The notes under the pieces were generated by a model. That model searched no databases. It saw nothing but the letters and a program-made list of their open reading frames with translations, and was not told the DNA's origin. Below are positions 33,031 through 43,362 of a DNA stretch of 64,000 nucleotides, one piece after another. The stretch covers positions 5,205 to 69,204 of the forward strand of contig KQ965775.1 of the NCBI GenBank assembly GCA_001574975.1. Direction: 5' to 3'. The stretch comes from Gonapodya prolifera JEL478 (Eukaryota > Monoblepharomycota > Monoblepharidomycetes > Monoblepharidales > Gonapodyaceae). Each line of letters starts with the position of its first letter. Within the stretch, counting starts at the first letter, position 1. A program made the position numbers and the translations under genes.

Positions 33031-34250
33031 ATGGGGAAACCCAAACCAGTTGCACTCCCCTTCCCCATCGTCAATTCCAACTCAATCACATCAACCGATC
33101 CAGAGCCTTCCATCCGCGACGTCGACGAAGGCGCTGTACGGAAACTGCAGGAGATGCGCGATCGCGACGTCGGGAATTCAGAGTATTTCGACTGTGCTGA
33201 TGGCGCTGTGTCTTATCAACAAGGGGAAGATATGGAATCTGTGAGTTCACTCCTCGTGCTCGTCAAGGGCGCACGAAAAATCGCATTCACGACCTGTCGC
33301 GCCTCGACCGCGCTCCGCTCAAACGATTGCAGTGTCTTCGGGGAGGAGAGCTACGCCTTCGCCAAGCAGACCTTCAAATACCACCAAGTCTTTTTCGGTC
33401 CCTTCACCCTGCACCCCATGGACGTATCCGACTCCGACGCCGTGCAGCGACTCTTTGACACCACACTCAAGGGGCAATGCAACACTCTGTTCGTTGAATC
33501 CTGCTCGAACCGCAACGGAAAGGTGTTTGATATGTCCATCATCAAAAACCTTTGCGCGAGCTCCAGTGAGCTGACCGTGTGTGTCGACAACACATGGTTG
33601 TGGCGTCATTTATAATCCGCTGCAATATGGGGCGGATGTGGTTGTGTCCTCGGTGACCAAGTACTATTCCGCCAGGCAGGTTATTGGCGGGTTCATCCTG
33701 TCCAACTTGGACTCGTTCATGCACGTAGCAGGAACATATCTCAACGCTCGCGGGGTGCACGTCTCTCCACGCACAGCTGGGATTGTCGTGGAGGCGTTAA
33801 AGTGGCAGGAGGAGCGGGTCACCGCGAGCTCCCGACACACTCTGCGGATCATGAACAAGCTCAAAGACATGCCCGGTGTGGGCAGGATCATCTATCCCGG
33901 TCGCCCAGAACACCCGTCTTATCGCCTCGCAAAAGCATGTTCCGACCCATTGGCGAAGAGACGTTGTACCCGAGCGTATTCACCTTTACTTTGGAGTGTG
34001 ACACATACAGTGCGCTCAAAGCAATGAGCGACTGCTCACCGTGAGTACAAAACGTCGTTTGGGGGCCCTAACTCACGGACCGATCCATTCACCAAATCCA
34101 GCGGGGAAGGGGAGGCTCTTGGTCGCGTTTCAGTTGGATTTTTGGATGATGTGGATTCAGCCATCGAGAGTTTGCGAAAGATTATCGCTCAAGCGTTGTC
34201 AATGGGTGATGAGTCAGCTAAATCTCTTTTCGTCTGCCGCCGCGGTCCCC
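33031..34250 (+). pseudogene. Cys/Met-metabolism PLP enzyme (trans-sulfuration family), decayed
   Basis: Homologue of the cystathionine gamma-synthase/beta-lyase family, which uses PLP on sulfur amino acids. It starts at 33031. Family blocks are 'IAFTTCRASTAL', 'NTLFVESCSN' and 'VCVDNTWL' (PLP-nitrogen Asp). 'QYGADVVVSSVTKYYS' carries the Schiff-base Lys, and 'RVSVGFLDDVDSAIESLRKI' is the C-terminal block. The frame is broken after 'VDNTWL' (about 33600) and again near 33930, and the C-terminal block lies in a third frame after 34090. No canonical intron explains these shifts. The usual 'GH' after the TKY motif is not conserved. A pseudogene is the simplest reading. Confidence 0.75.
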
Positions 34251-34639
34251 GCATTTCATGTTGGCTGGGGCATGTGCGCAGTATGGTCAGAAAACAGACT
34301 CTGTGATTCAGGAAGAAGCACCCCTGTCGCTTGTTGTGATAGATATTTTATCGCACTCAGGGAATTCGTGTGTTTAAGCTCAGAAACTCGCGTTTTTTTT
34401 TTGACCATATTGAGTTATTAGCACCGTATCCTGCAACGCGATCGTCATTTACTCTTCACTATATTCCATCCACTCCACATGACGTCTCCAACCACAACTC
34501 CGGGAACATATCCGACCTCGGTATCCGGTCCGACTATGATCTCAAGTGGTAGCTGCCTCATCTCCAAAATGTCGCGTAACATGTGTTCCTTTGCTTCGAC
34601 CTCCGCTTCCATCGACTCTGGGAATAGGCCCAAAAGCCT
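34251..34639. other. Intergenic, no gene seen
   Basis: Between the convergent PLP-enzyme and LRR relics. No coding signal beyond short frames. Confidence 0.4.
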
Positions 34640-35801
34640 CTACTTTGGGAGCGCTGTCGCCGGTCTGATTGGAACGAGATAATCGAGAAACTCCCCAAAG
34701 CATTCTTCCAAAACGAGGGCCCGGAGATTCGGGCACAGTGTGTTCATGTCGGGTTCAACACCATAGCCAAAGCCTCGGACGTATAGCTCTTTGAGTTATG
34801 ACCGCACGTTTTCAAGGAGGGATACAAGATTTTCCACAAAAGCATCGGCCATAGGTAATTCCGCGTCATATATAGCAAGACTTTCTAGACCTTTCAAGCC
34901 GGAAAGCTTGATGAGCCTCTCCTTCGAAAATGCTTCACAACCGCCGAGTTTCAGCTACTTGAGATTGACCATCGCCTCAAGACTGTCGAAAATATCAACG
35001 ACATGGGAGTCTCCACTCATGCCCTCGATGGTGAGTCCCCGAATAGACCCTAGTGTGGCAAGTCTGCGAAGTGATACTTCCACAGTTTCCACAACCTCGA
35101 TAATTAAAAGCGTCTCCAGATTTGGGCATTGTCCAATCAATGTATTCACGCCCGCTGCACCCTCGCTGGTCCCACTTGCAAATTCAAAAGTCGAAGTTTC
35201 TCTCGGGGCGTGATGGAGAGCAAAGCGATAATTGTCTCGAGTCCACAAGATTCAATACGTAATTGCTGAATGGTTGGCGCGATTGGGAGAAAAAGCTCAT
35301 GGAGTCCTTCAAAGCTTTCTTGGTCCGAAAGATCAACCAATACAGCGATGGGTTTCACAAGGGCGCGGATCCGGGGTGGAAGCTTCCGGAATCCAGCAAT
35401 TATTTCGATTAGCGTGCGACCTCCAACATTAGTAATTGCAGGACCTGCCCCGATAAAGGGCTCCAAAGAACTTACCAGACAAGTGTTAACTTTCGTATTG
35501 GGTACCGGTCCGCGTGTGTCGGTGCGAAACGTAGGATTCGTGAAAGGATCTCTGGTGCGAAGGTACATTGCGCTGCAGGCGATAGTGTGCACTGCACCAT
35601 CGGTTCTCCTCCCAGAAGGATATTTTCAACGCGAAGCGTAGTTTTCCGTGAGCGAGTTCCGAACGAGGCTTCAGCCGGAATGATTCCCTGAGATTCAGTG
35701 CTTGAGTCACTGTGTTTGAGGACGCCATTTTGGGAAACATTGATCTTAGCGTCCAAATTCAAATAAACGTTGTTGAAGACGATTTCCATCATTGTCAACA
35801 T
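34640..35801 (-). pseudogene. F-box/LRR-like pseudogene
   Basis: Begins near 35801. 'FAPEILSRILRFAPTHADRY' resembles an F-box start. LRR-like strands follow in several frames: 'LHELFLPIAPTIQQLRIESC', 'CPNLETLLIIEVVETVEVSL' and 'GSIRGLTIEGMSGD'. After the last, the same frame continues as LRR sequence through a TAG at about 34950 ('EAMVNLK*LKLGGCEAF') and a TAA at about 34797 ('LENVRS*LKELYVRGFG'), then 'CPNLRALVLEECFGEFLDYL'. Coding character on both sides of the stops shows decay of a formerly longer protein. It would have been an SCF substrate adaptor if the F-box reading is right. Confidence 0.7.
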
Positions 35802-35895
35802 CTTACTTTCACCTAATTCTCTTCGGGGAGATTGTATAAACTGCCCCTACGCGTCCAATTAAACATATGCATTTCATCTATCCAAACTTACGCAA

Positions 35896-38800
35896 CTATC
35901 CCTCCTCGGCATCCTCCTTCATCATCTGCTCGACCTCAGCCACCTCCTTCTCCATGATCTTCATCCGCTCCAGGGCGCGCTTGGCATAGTCCAACCGACC
36001 CGCACGTTTGAACTTGAGCGCAAGGGTTTTGCATGATGCAATCGCAGCCGTGAGCTGCTTGGAGTAGTCTAACAAAGAGTAGCGATTGGAGTACATGATA
36101 AGTAATACTGGCTTCATAACAACCAAACTTACCTGGCATCTCTAACTTGCCCGTCTGCACCAGCACCGCCAACACCTGCATCTTGAGTTCCACGCCCATC
36201 TTCCTACCCTCCAGTTCATCGACCTTGGTTCTATCCTTGGCCGCCTTCGCAGCGACAATCTCCTTCTCGAGCGCCGCAGTCTCGGCCATCATTACCTCGT
36301 TGGACACGATCGAGTCGGGACCGTCGAATGTCGCGATGAGCGTGTCGAGATCGTCATCGTCGCCACCGGTTGGTTGACTTGCAGGTGGCTTGACGGAGGG
36401 AGTGCGCTGGCTCTGACTTGGTGCCGGGGGTGTTGGCTTCAGGGCCAGTTGAGGAGAGACCACCGCTGGCCCAAGCTGACCAGACACTGGTCTTTGTTGT
36501 GGTGAAACCGGTCTCGGCTGTGGAGAAACTGGCCTTGGCTGCGGCGACACCGGCCTTCCCCCACCGCCTGACTGCACCGACTGCGTTCTCCCCGCTGCAC
36601 CGACCTGGGGTGGCGTCGGCCTTCCAGATACTCCAACTGGCGCCGAGGCTGCTGATCCCGCCTGTCCCGCCCTGACGTGGCCCTGAACGGCGCTCGCGGG
36701 GCTCAGTTGGGGCATAGCATACTGAGGCGTACCCCACTCCAATGTTGTCCAGCGTTCCTCCTCCTGCACCATATCTGGTTTCGAAAGTGGGTTACGCAGT
36801 CTTAAGCGGATGGTGGCAACTGCGCCTGTGAGTCGGCGCGGGGAGGTGGGATCGGCCAGCTGTCGCAGCAAAAATTAAATGTCAGAAAAAACAGAACGAT
36901 TAGAGATCTGCCGTGAAACTGCTCACCGGCACGCTCAACTCCAACTCGCATTTATTCAACAACTCCGTCACGGATCCACTCCCTTTGCCCAAACACGACT
37001 TCCCCCAGAAGAACCCCTGATTGAACCACACCTCCACTGTAACCCTCCTGCGCTCCGCCCACCGCGTGGCCGGACGCCCCCTCTCGAGCGCAATCTTCCT
37101 GCCCTCATTATACTGCGGGTCCTCACCCCGCACAGGCCGCGTCTCACCCCGACCATCGGGCTTTGTCTTCCCCTCGTCGTCAACAGGGTATCCCACATCC
37201 CACACCAACGTTGTCTCCAGCGCCTCTCCCTTAGCTTGAGTGTGCCTCAGGCCCTTGACGCCCACAACCACAACCTCAAGCTCGCTCAGCGCCAGGTCCT
37301 GATTCACCCTCGCGAATTCATACCGCACCGTCTCGAACCCTACCGTGGGATCCACGTACTTCCCCGGAGGCATGACCGATGCAGCCTCGAGGGCCTTCAT
37401 GTCGGCAAGGTCTCTTTTCTTCCTCTGGTGGAAAAACAGCGCCCGTTGTTTATCACCCTGAGCGAGGTAATATGCCGCAGAGAGGTGGGCGAGTTGAGCT
37501 TGTCGGTGAAGCGCGACCACGAGGGGAGTGAAGTGGAGAGGCGCCGAACGGGGGAGGACGGGCGGGTCGGGCGGGATGCTCATGGGTGCCGGTGGGGGGT
37601 TGGAAGGAGCCACTCGAGGACGTGGTGGTTGCGGCTGAGCAGAAGACATCTGCCCTGGCACTCCCTGTGCAACAGGACGTGCCTGTCCAAGTTGCTGTTG
37701 CTGCCCCTGTCTCGCTCCTCCCGCCAGCTGCTGCGACTGGACCACCCCTTGCTGCTGCGCACTCTGGCTCCGGACCCATTCCTCCGGATCCCGCGGTGGA
37801 ACGACCCACCCTTGTGGCACGCGTCCCTCCACGGCGGCCTCGATCTCCTTTGCCTTCATAAGGAGCATGCGGGCTCCGGGAACATCTGACGCCCGTTTGT
37901 GCGCAAGGGCGGCTGACTTGTAGGCCGACACGAGAGCGGGGAGGGAAAGTGGGTTGGTTGGTGGTGGTTGTGGTGGAGAAAAGGAAGCAGGTGATGGCGG
38001 CAGCTGTGCGGGACGAGGAAGTGGTGGAGACGGCATCCCTGGGAGGACCGCGACACCCCCTACAGGTGGCGGCCGCGCTGCCCCAGCCAGGGACCCACTG
38101 GCAGACCTAGGCGGTACAACAACGGGCAAGTGTGGTACGGGGGGCGGTGATTGGTAGGCGGGCTGCGTAGGTGGGGCAGGTTGGGGGTATTGTGGAACGG
38201 CCCCCGACCCCGTGATGTGGGATTCGAGCCAACCCGCTGCCGGGTCCTCGTCATCACTCGGCAAATCCTGCCTCGGCTCGTCCTCATGCTCCTGTTCCTG
38301 CCCCTGGTCAGGGAACACGGGGTCGGACGACACGACAAGCTGGACGGCCGTCGGAGAGGGAGGAAACGGTGAGGTGGGCGACGAAAAGAGTGATGACGCA
38401 CGCGGCGGGGGAGCCGGGAGCGGGAGCGAAGGGGTGGAGGTTGATGGGGTTGACACGGTGGGAAGTTGGGTTGTCGTGGTGGGCGAGGTTGCTTGCGCAG
38501 GTACATCCTCGTCGTCATCGTCTGGTAAGTCCAGACGCATGGGGTCGTGTGGTGCTGGTTCGTACGCCGGCGTTGGCGCCGGCAAGGGTGTGATTGGCGC
38601 AGGTGCAGGTCCAGCGGAAGGAGGTGTGGTTGCAGGAACCGCAAAATGAGCGACAGACACGCCAGTCAGCGCCGCTAGCTCGTCCTGACGTAAGGTGGTG
38701 ACCGCGCATTAGCGCGTCGTCCCAAGCACCGCGACTCCCTCCCCTAGCCCGGAACTCACAAGCAACGCCCCACCCTTCTCCTCCTCCTCCGTCAACTCGA

Positions 38801-41187
38801 CTTCCACATCCACGTCGCCTTGTTGGTGCGCCGCAGACAATTCCGCGTGGATTACATCAATGTCGATGTCGGCGGGGTCGAGAGGTTGCGGCGTTGGGCG
38901 GGGTGCGGTGGTGGTTGGAGTACGTGTGACAGGAGGGGAAGGTGCGAGCCCCGGCCGTGGGGTTGAGGCGCCGCCAGGTGGAGGAGGAGGAAGGGGACGA
39001 CCCCGGCCCGAGCGAGGGGGTGGTGGTGATGTGGCGGGTGGGGTTGACAGAGCGGAGGAACGGTGTGGTGGGGAGGTGGTGGGGGGTAGCGGCTGTTAGC
39101 GAGGAAAGGCGGGACAAGGGGTTAGGATAAGTTCTGTCAGTAGATGGCTAGGAGTAGCGTACCTTTTGTGGTGTTGGTTGTTTGGCGGGTGTGGAAGCCG
39201 GTGCGTACTTGGATGACGTGAGGGAGGTGACTTTGGAGAGTTCGGCCTTGGGGGCGATGGGGGGGGGGGGGGGGGGGGGGGGGGGGGAGTGGTAAGTAGA
39301 GCAGAGGCGAAAAAAGGTGGTCGAGGTGAATGCATTTCAATGTGGTATAAACACGGTGACACTCAAACATCCATGAAGCTGGGAGGTCTGCCAAAGTTGG
39401 GAACGCTCCGACTCGACTCCTCCGCAAAAAGTGAGCTGCATCGTCACGCCAGAGCGTCAACTCCGCGACAAATCAACCCGCGACCTCCGAAACCCAGTGA
39501 CGCGAGGTGTCCAGAGACAAATGGGAGGTTCCGCCCACCGTTGGGAACCAACTATCCCGACGTAAACCTTCCGAAAGACATGCGCACCACTTCGCCACGG
39601 AGGCCGTGGAGGTTCCACTCCGTTGAAGTCGGGAATGACGCCACACGTGACCCCTCCCCAAAACAAAAGATGCCCTCTGGCACCAGAGCGCCAACATCAT
39701 AAACAACCCCGCAGCTCCACGCTGTAGGTAGGAACGACGTCATCATGGAGGATCCCACAGAGGTTATAAAACCCGCCCCAACAAGACCCATCCCAAAACC
39801 CGCCACGCACTCTCACACCAGAGCGCGCACGGAAGAATAAACCATTCCAAGACATCAAGTCCCACGAGCGCAGATTCAAGCTCTTGGAAGTCCAGTTCCG
39901 CCCACGGAGGGAATGCTCCGCGTGCGGGAGACTGGGAGTTGGGACGCTCCCCAAAAACAAGGTGCACCCGTCATCTCTCGCGGCAGAGTGCCTATTGGGC
40001 GAACAGAGACAGGTCCGTGGCTCCACACTTGAAACGTTGCAAAGAATCGTGGCGGGTATGGGAAGTACCCTTGCAAGATCCCTCCCAAAATATGAAACCC
40101 AGCACACCAAGGCGGACACCAAGCAGTAAACCCTTCTCCGACTCGCCGCCATAGTGTGACGTTCAGACAATCTTGGAGGTTCCGTCCCACATGACCACAT
40201 GTCGTGCACTCTCCCAAAGAAGAAGCTGCACTCTCGCGAGGCATGTCGAGACGCCGGGCACACAATTCATCAATCCACACCCAAGTGCCCTGATATCGCA
40301 CTACATCCTTGGAGGATTTGCCCACGATGGGAAACGTCCCACCTGAAGTATCCTCCCAGACCCAAGGATCTGCTGTCGCACCGCGGCACAGATTCCCCAT
40401 CGACTCCCCACCAAGGGACAGCGCCACGGTATCAGCTTAGTTCGGCACGGGCTCTGTCTTCCCCAGACCTCCCTCTCCCCCACCCCTCTCCGCCAACTCA
40501 CCAGCAACTCCGGGTCATTCTCGTCCTCCTCCGTGAACTCGACCTCGACATCCTTGTGCGGGTCCTGCAGCTCCGCATGTACTTTATCGATATCGATTTC
40601 ACCCAGCTGAGCGGCTTGGGTCGGCGGTGTTCGAGTCTGTGGTGGTGTCCGTACAGGTGGTCCTCCAGCACTAGAGGGGGACACGGGAGGCGTGCCGCGA
40701 CCCGCTGAGTGGACCCGATCACCACGAGCGGGTGCGAGGGAGGACGTGGATGATTGAGGAGATCGTTGTTGGGGTTGTTGGTCTTGTTTCGCGCGAGGGG
40801 AGTCCGCGGCGAGGAGGGCGTTGAGTTCACGCTGGTGAGGAAGGGACCGAGAAACAATAAAGCAAAAGTCATGGAGAGATGGCCCAGTGTGACAAGAGAG
40901 AGGAATCGAACCAAAAATTTCAGAATACGAGTCACTCAAACAACTCCCTCACTGCAACCGTGGACATCACTCACCAAAAGCTTCGGATCGTCAATGTCAT
41001 CCGCAGTCAGCCCATCGACATCACCCTCGTCGCCGCCGTCGTCGTCGCCCGCTATCTCAAACACGCTGGGGTCAACGCCGAGAGCCGCGTAGTCGATTCC
41101 GTCGTCGAATCCGAGTCCTCCACTCTTCCCGCCGCGCTTTCCGCCTCCGCTGCCGGATGCGTTTCCCTTCTTCAACCACCCGAACAT
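35896..41187 (-). CDS. CC2D1/Lethal-giant-discs (Lgd) homologue: DM14 repeats and C2 domain
   Basis: Lgd/CC2D1 proteins bind the ESCRT-III subunit Shrub/CHMP4 through DM14 domains and act in endosomal sorting. Seven exons (40975-41187, 40502-40831, 39163-39246, 38760-39092, 36927-38684, 36133-36859, 35896-36068) encode 1205 residues. The start 'MFGWLKK' matches the family. The N-terminal third has three acidic modules ending 'DDPKLL|REL', 'NDPELL|AEL' and 'GGALL|DEL'. Pro/Ala-rich linkers follow. DM14 units read 'YKSAALAHKRASDVPGARML' and 'AAYYLAQGDKQRALFFHQRK'. A C2 domain ('VTVEVWFNQGFFWGKSCLG') and the conserved tail 'FKRAGRLDYAKRALERMKIM' complete it. Intron 2 is 1255 bp, far longer than the others. 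Confidence 0.9.
39247..40501 (-). repeat. Degenerate tandem repeats filling a 1255-bp intron of CC2D1
   Basis: Related words recur every 150-280 bp. 'GGAGGTTCCGCCCAC' or variants lie near 39525, 39608, 39890 and 40173. 'GTTGGGAACG' or variants are near 39398, 39540 and 39938. 'CTCCCCAAAA' or similar is near 39654, 39948 and 40083. 'CACCAGAGCG' or similar is near 39450, 39680 and 39817. Coding exons on both sides are in phase 0 and continuous in protein sense. The acceptor lies just after a 29-base C run (sense strand). Confidence 0.7.
39259..39287. repeat. 29-base poly-G tract (poly-C on the CC2D1 sense strand)
   Basis: Uninterrupted G29 on the plus strand. On the transcript strand it is a C run 12 bases before the proposed acceptor of the long intron, acting as its pyrimidine tract. 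The length is subject to sequencing error. Confidence 0.9.
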
Positions 41188-41385
41188 CGTCCGTGCTGGG
41201 GGACGCTGGAGAGGAAAGGCTTGCACGAGTGGTGCTGAGGTTACTGGGTGAGTGAACTCTTATGCTTTTTTCTGTGCAGAAGACGATTTTACATGGTTGA
41301 AAAGTCTCTCCAATTTGAAAACATCAACCCCTCGGTGCAGATCAGTGCAAGGTGACAAGCCGCTTGGGGACCGGAGTGCTTTCCA

Positions 41386-43362
41386 CTATTCCATTCTTTG
41401 CTTTGTCACCTTGGCACGATACAAATTCAATACGTTCACCACATCATAATCACCTCGTGCTGTCGCTGCTTCCATCGCACTATCTACATGAGCGTCCACA
41501 TTTAGCCCCAATTTCAACAAAAACGCCACTGTCTCTGCTATACCAGACTCAGTTGCAAAAATGAGAGCATTATTGTTCGTATCGGTGATATCCACAAATG
41601 GTTTTCCCATGCCGCGCGGTAGTAGAAGCTTCTTGAGCACCCTCACACGACCAAACTTCCCCGCAATCGGCAAGAGGCGCTTGGCCGCAGTTTTGATCTC
41701 CGAGAAGTCGCCAAATTTAAGGAAGAAGAAGGCGAGGTGGGTGGTGAAGCCTTCCTTCACAGCGGACCAGAACTCTTCCAATTGGTATAGCGCACTGGCC
41801 TCGATAACGCCCCGCCACAGAATAGCTCGGACCACACCAGTATGACCCTTGCGCGCGGCAGCAAGGATCAACCTTTCCACGTCGAATGTGATGACCCTCT
41901 TGACACGGAGGTTCAGAAGGGCCTCCATGGTGCTCGTGTGTGCCCGGTACGTGGCCGCCTTCTGCACCCAAGGGTCAGACTCAACAAACGAGTCTGGAAA
42001 CATCGTTATGACCAACTCAACGACGTCTGGCCGTCCCCACTGTGCTGAAGATTCCAAAAGTTGCGGTACGAGTCCGCAACTTGGCGGATGCCGGCGGAGC
42101 AAAAGTTTGATGAGTTCAAGATGGTTCCGTTGAGCTGCGGTGAGAACGGTTTGGTCATCTGGTGCTGGACCCCCGTGGTGCTCCCAAATTGTCAGTAAAA
42201 AGTCCACGACGTCAATGTGCCCCAGCTTCACTGGGTCCGTGAACATGAATGCCTCAATGGCAGCACCACGCTCCCAGAGATGTTGAACAGAGTCGATTGA
42301 CCCTGTTGTACAAGCAGCGCTGAGGGCCTTGCTCAGGTTAGTTGGATCTAAAACGACTGACGGAGGACACCAAGCGTCCAGAAGCGCCTTCAACGGTCCA
42401 GCGTATCGTCTTTTTGCAGCGATCTGAACGATGGACGGGTTTATGATTGCATAGGAGTCTGGTCGTTCCTTCAGCAGTCTTTTGACGAGATACGTAGGTC
42501 CGTACTTTGCCGCCATCTCAAGGGAGAACATGTCTCTCCCCTCAGAGTCCTCTTTCATTTCTGAGATCGCGTCAAGAATCTCAATGTACCCTCTGGTTGC
42601 GGCAGCTTCGGCTGGCATCTCCCAATGAAACTTGTACTCAAGTTTTACTGACCGTCCCGGCACAGTCCTGCTGTCTTCTGCGAGCAAATTGACGACACCA
42701 ATGTTGCCGCTTTGCGCTGCAGCGTTCAAGACTGTCAGAAATAATGCAGAGGATGGTGCGTGAACTTCGTACAAGGCCAGAAGCATGTCGCGTCCGGCGT
42801 GCGTGTTTCCTCCAGCGGCTCTGTAAACAGAGTACCACATATACGATGTCGATTCCGCGGGATCATCAATCTGGGACGCAACAAGCCGGAGAAGGTCAAC
42901 GTGAGGTGATCGTGCTGCCGCGCACAGGAGTTCGAAATCGAACCGCGTTTGTCGATTTTTGAGGGTTGTCATGGTTGCGCCATGTGCGAGGAGAAGCTTC
43001 ACAGCTTCGACGTGACCGCCCAGAACAGCTCTTGCGATCGCAGTGGGGTTGAAGTCGAGATTGTACTTTGATTCGGTGCGGAAATAGAAGGGTCGGTTGA
43101 TACGCCTCACGTGCCGGATGATGATTTCAAGAACAGCAACGTCTCCCTTGACCGCCTCCGCTGCGAGGGCGAGCTCCGGGGAAGAGAAATTGCGGAGGGC
43201 TCTGTGGGCGATGGAATGCGGTTGGTGAAAGATCGCGCGGAGGATGTTGTTGAGTGCATCGCTGGGAAGTGCCAGTCTGTAGTCGATGCAGAAGAGTCCG
43301 ATGTGGGAGACAATCTCTGTGGGAAGAGATAGCAGGGGAAACTGATGCGTGGGTGGCGACAT
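41386..43362 (-). CDS. Large intronless ankyrin-repeat protein with F-box-like N-terminus
   Basis: One uninterrupted 658-residue frame. Residues ~8-22 ('PLLSLPTEIVSHIGLFCI') resemble the start of an F-box. About 12-14 irregular ankyrin repeats fill the rest, for example 'GGHVEAVKLLLAHGA', 'SGNIGVVNLLAED', 'TGSIDSVQHLWERGA', 'GHIDVVDFLLTI', 'NHLELIKLLLRRHPP', 'KGHTGVVRAILWRGV' and 'GIAETVAFLLKLGLNVDAH'. Ankyrin stacks bind proteins, and with an F-box they act as ubiquitin-ligase adaptors. Absence of introns in an intron-rich neighbourhood is notable and may reflect retroposition or a lineage-specific expanded family. The partner is unknown. Confidence 0.9.
   Translation of the reverse strand: MSPPTHQFPLLSLPTEIVSHIGLFCIDYRLALPSDALNNILRAIFHQPHSIAHRALRNFSSPELALAAEAVKGDVAVLEIIIRHVRRINRPFYFRTESKYNLDFNPTAIARAVLGGHVEAVKLLLAHGATMTTLKNRQTRFDFELLCAAARSPHVDLLRLVASQIDDPAESTSYMWYSVYRAAGGNTHAGRDMLLALYEVHAPSSALFLTVLNAAAQSGNIGVVNLLAEDSRTVPGRSVKLEYKFHWEMPAEAAATRGYIEILDAISEMKEDSEGRDMFSLEMAAKYGPTYLVKRLLKERPDSYAIINPSIVQIAAKRRYAGPLKALLDAWCPPSVVLDPTNLSKALSAACTTGSIDSVQHLWERGAAIEAFMFTDPVKLGHIDVVDFLLTIWEHHGGPAPDDQTVLTAAQRNHLELIKLLLRRHPPSCGLVPQLLESSAQWGRPDVVELVITMFPDSFVESDPWVQKAATYRAHTSTMEALLNLRVKRVITFDVERLILAAARKGHTGVVRAILWRGVIEASALYQLEEFWSAVKEGFTTHLAFFFLKFGDFSEIKTAAKRLLPIAGKFGRVRVLKKLLLPRGMGKPFVDITDTNNNALIFATESGIAETVAFLLKLGLNVDAHVDSAMEAATARGDYDVVNVLNLYRAKVTKQRME

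Noticed and set aside
36879-37889. 336-codon plus-strand frame
   Set aside because: Lies antisense to the CC2D1 exon, which has clear domain content. Its composition mirrors the Pro/Ala-rich sense strand, and it has no domain of its own.
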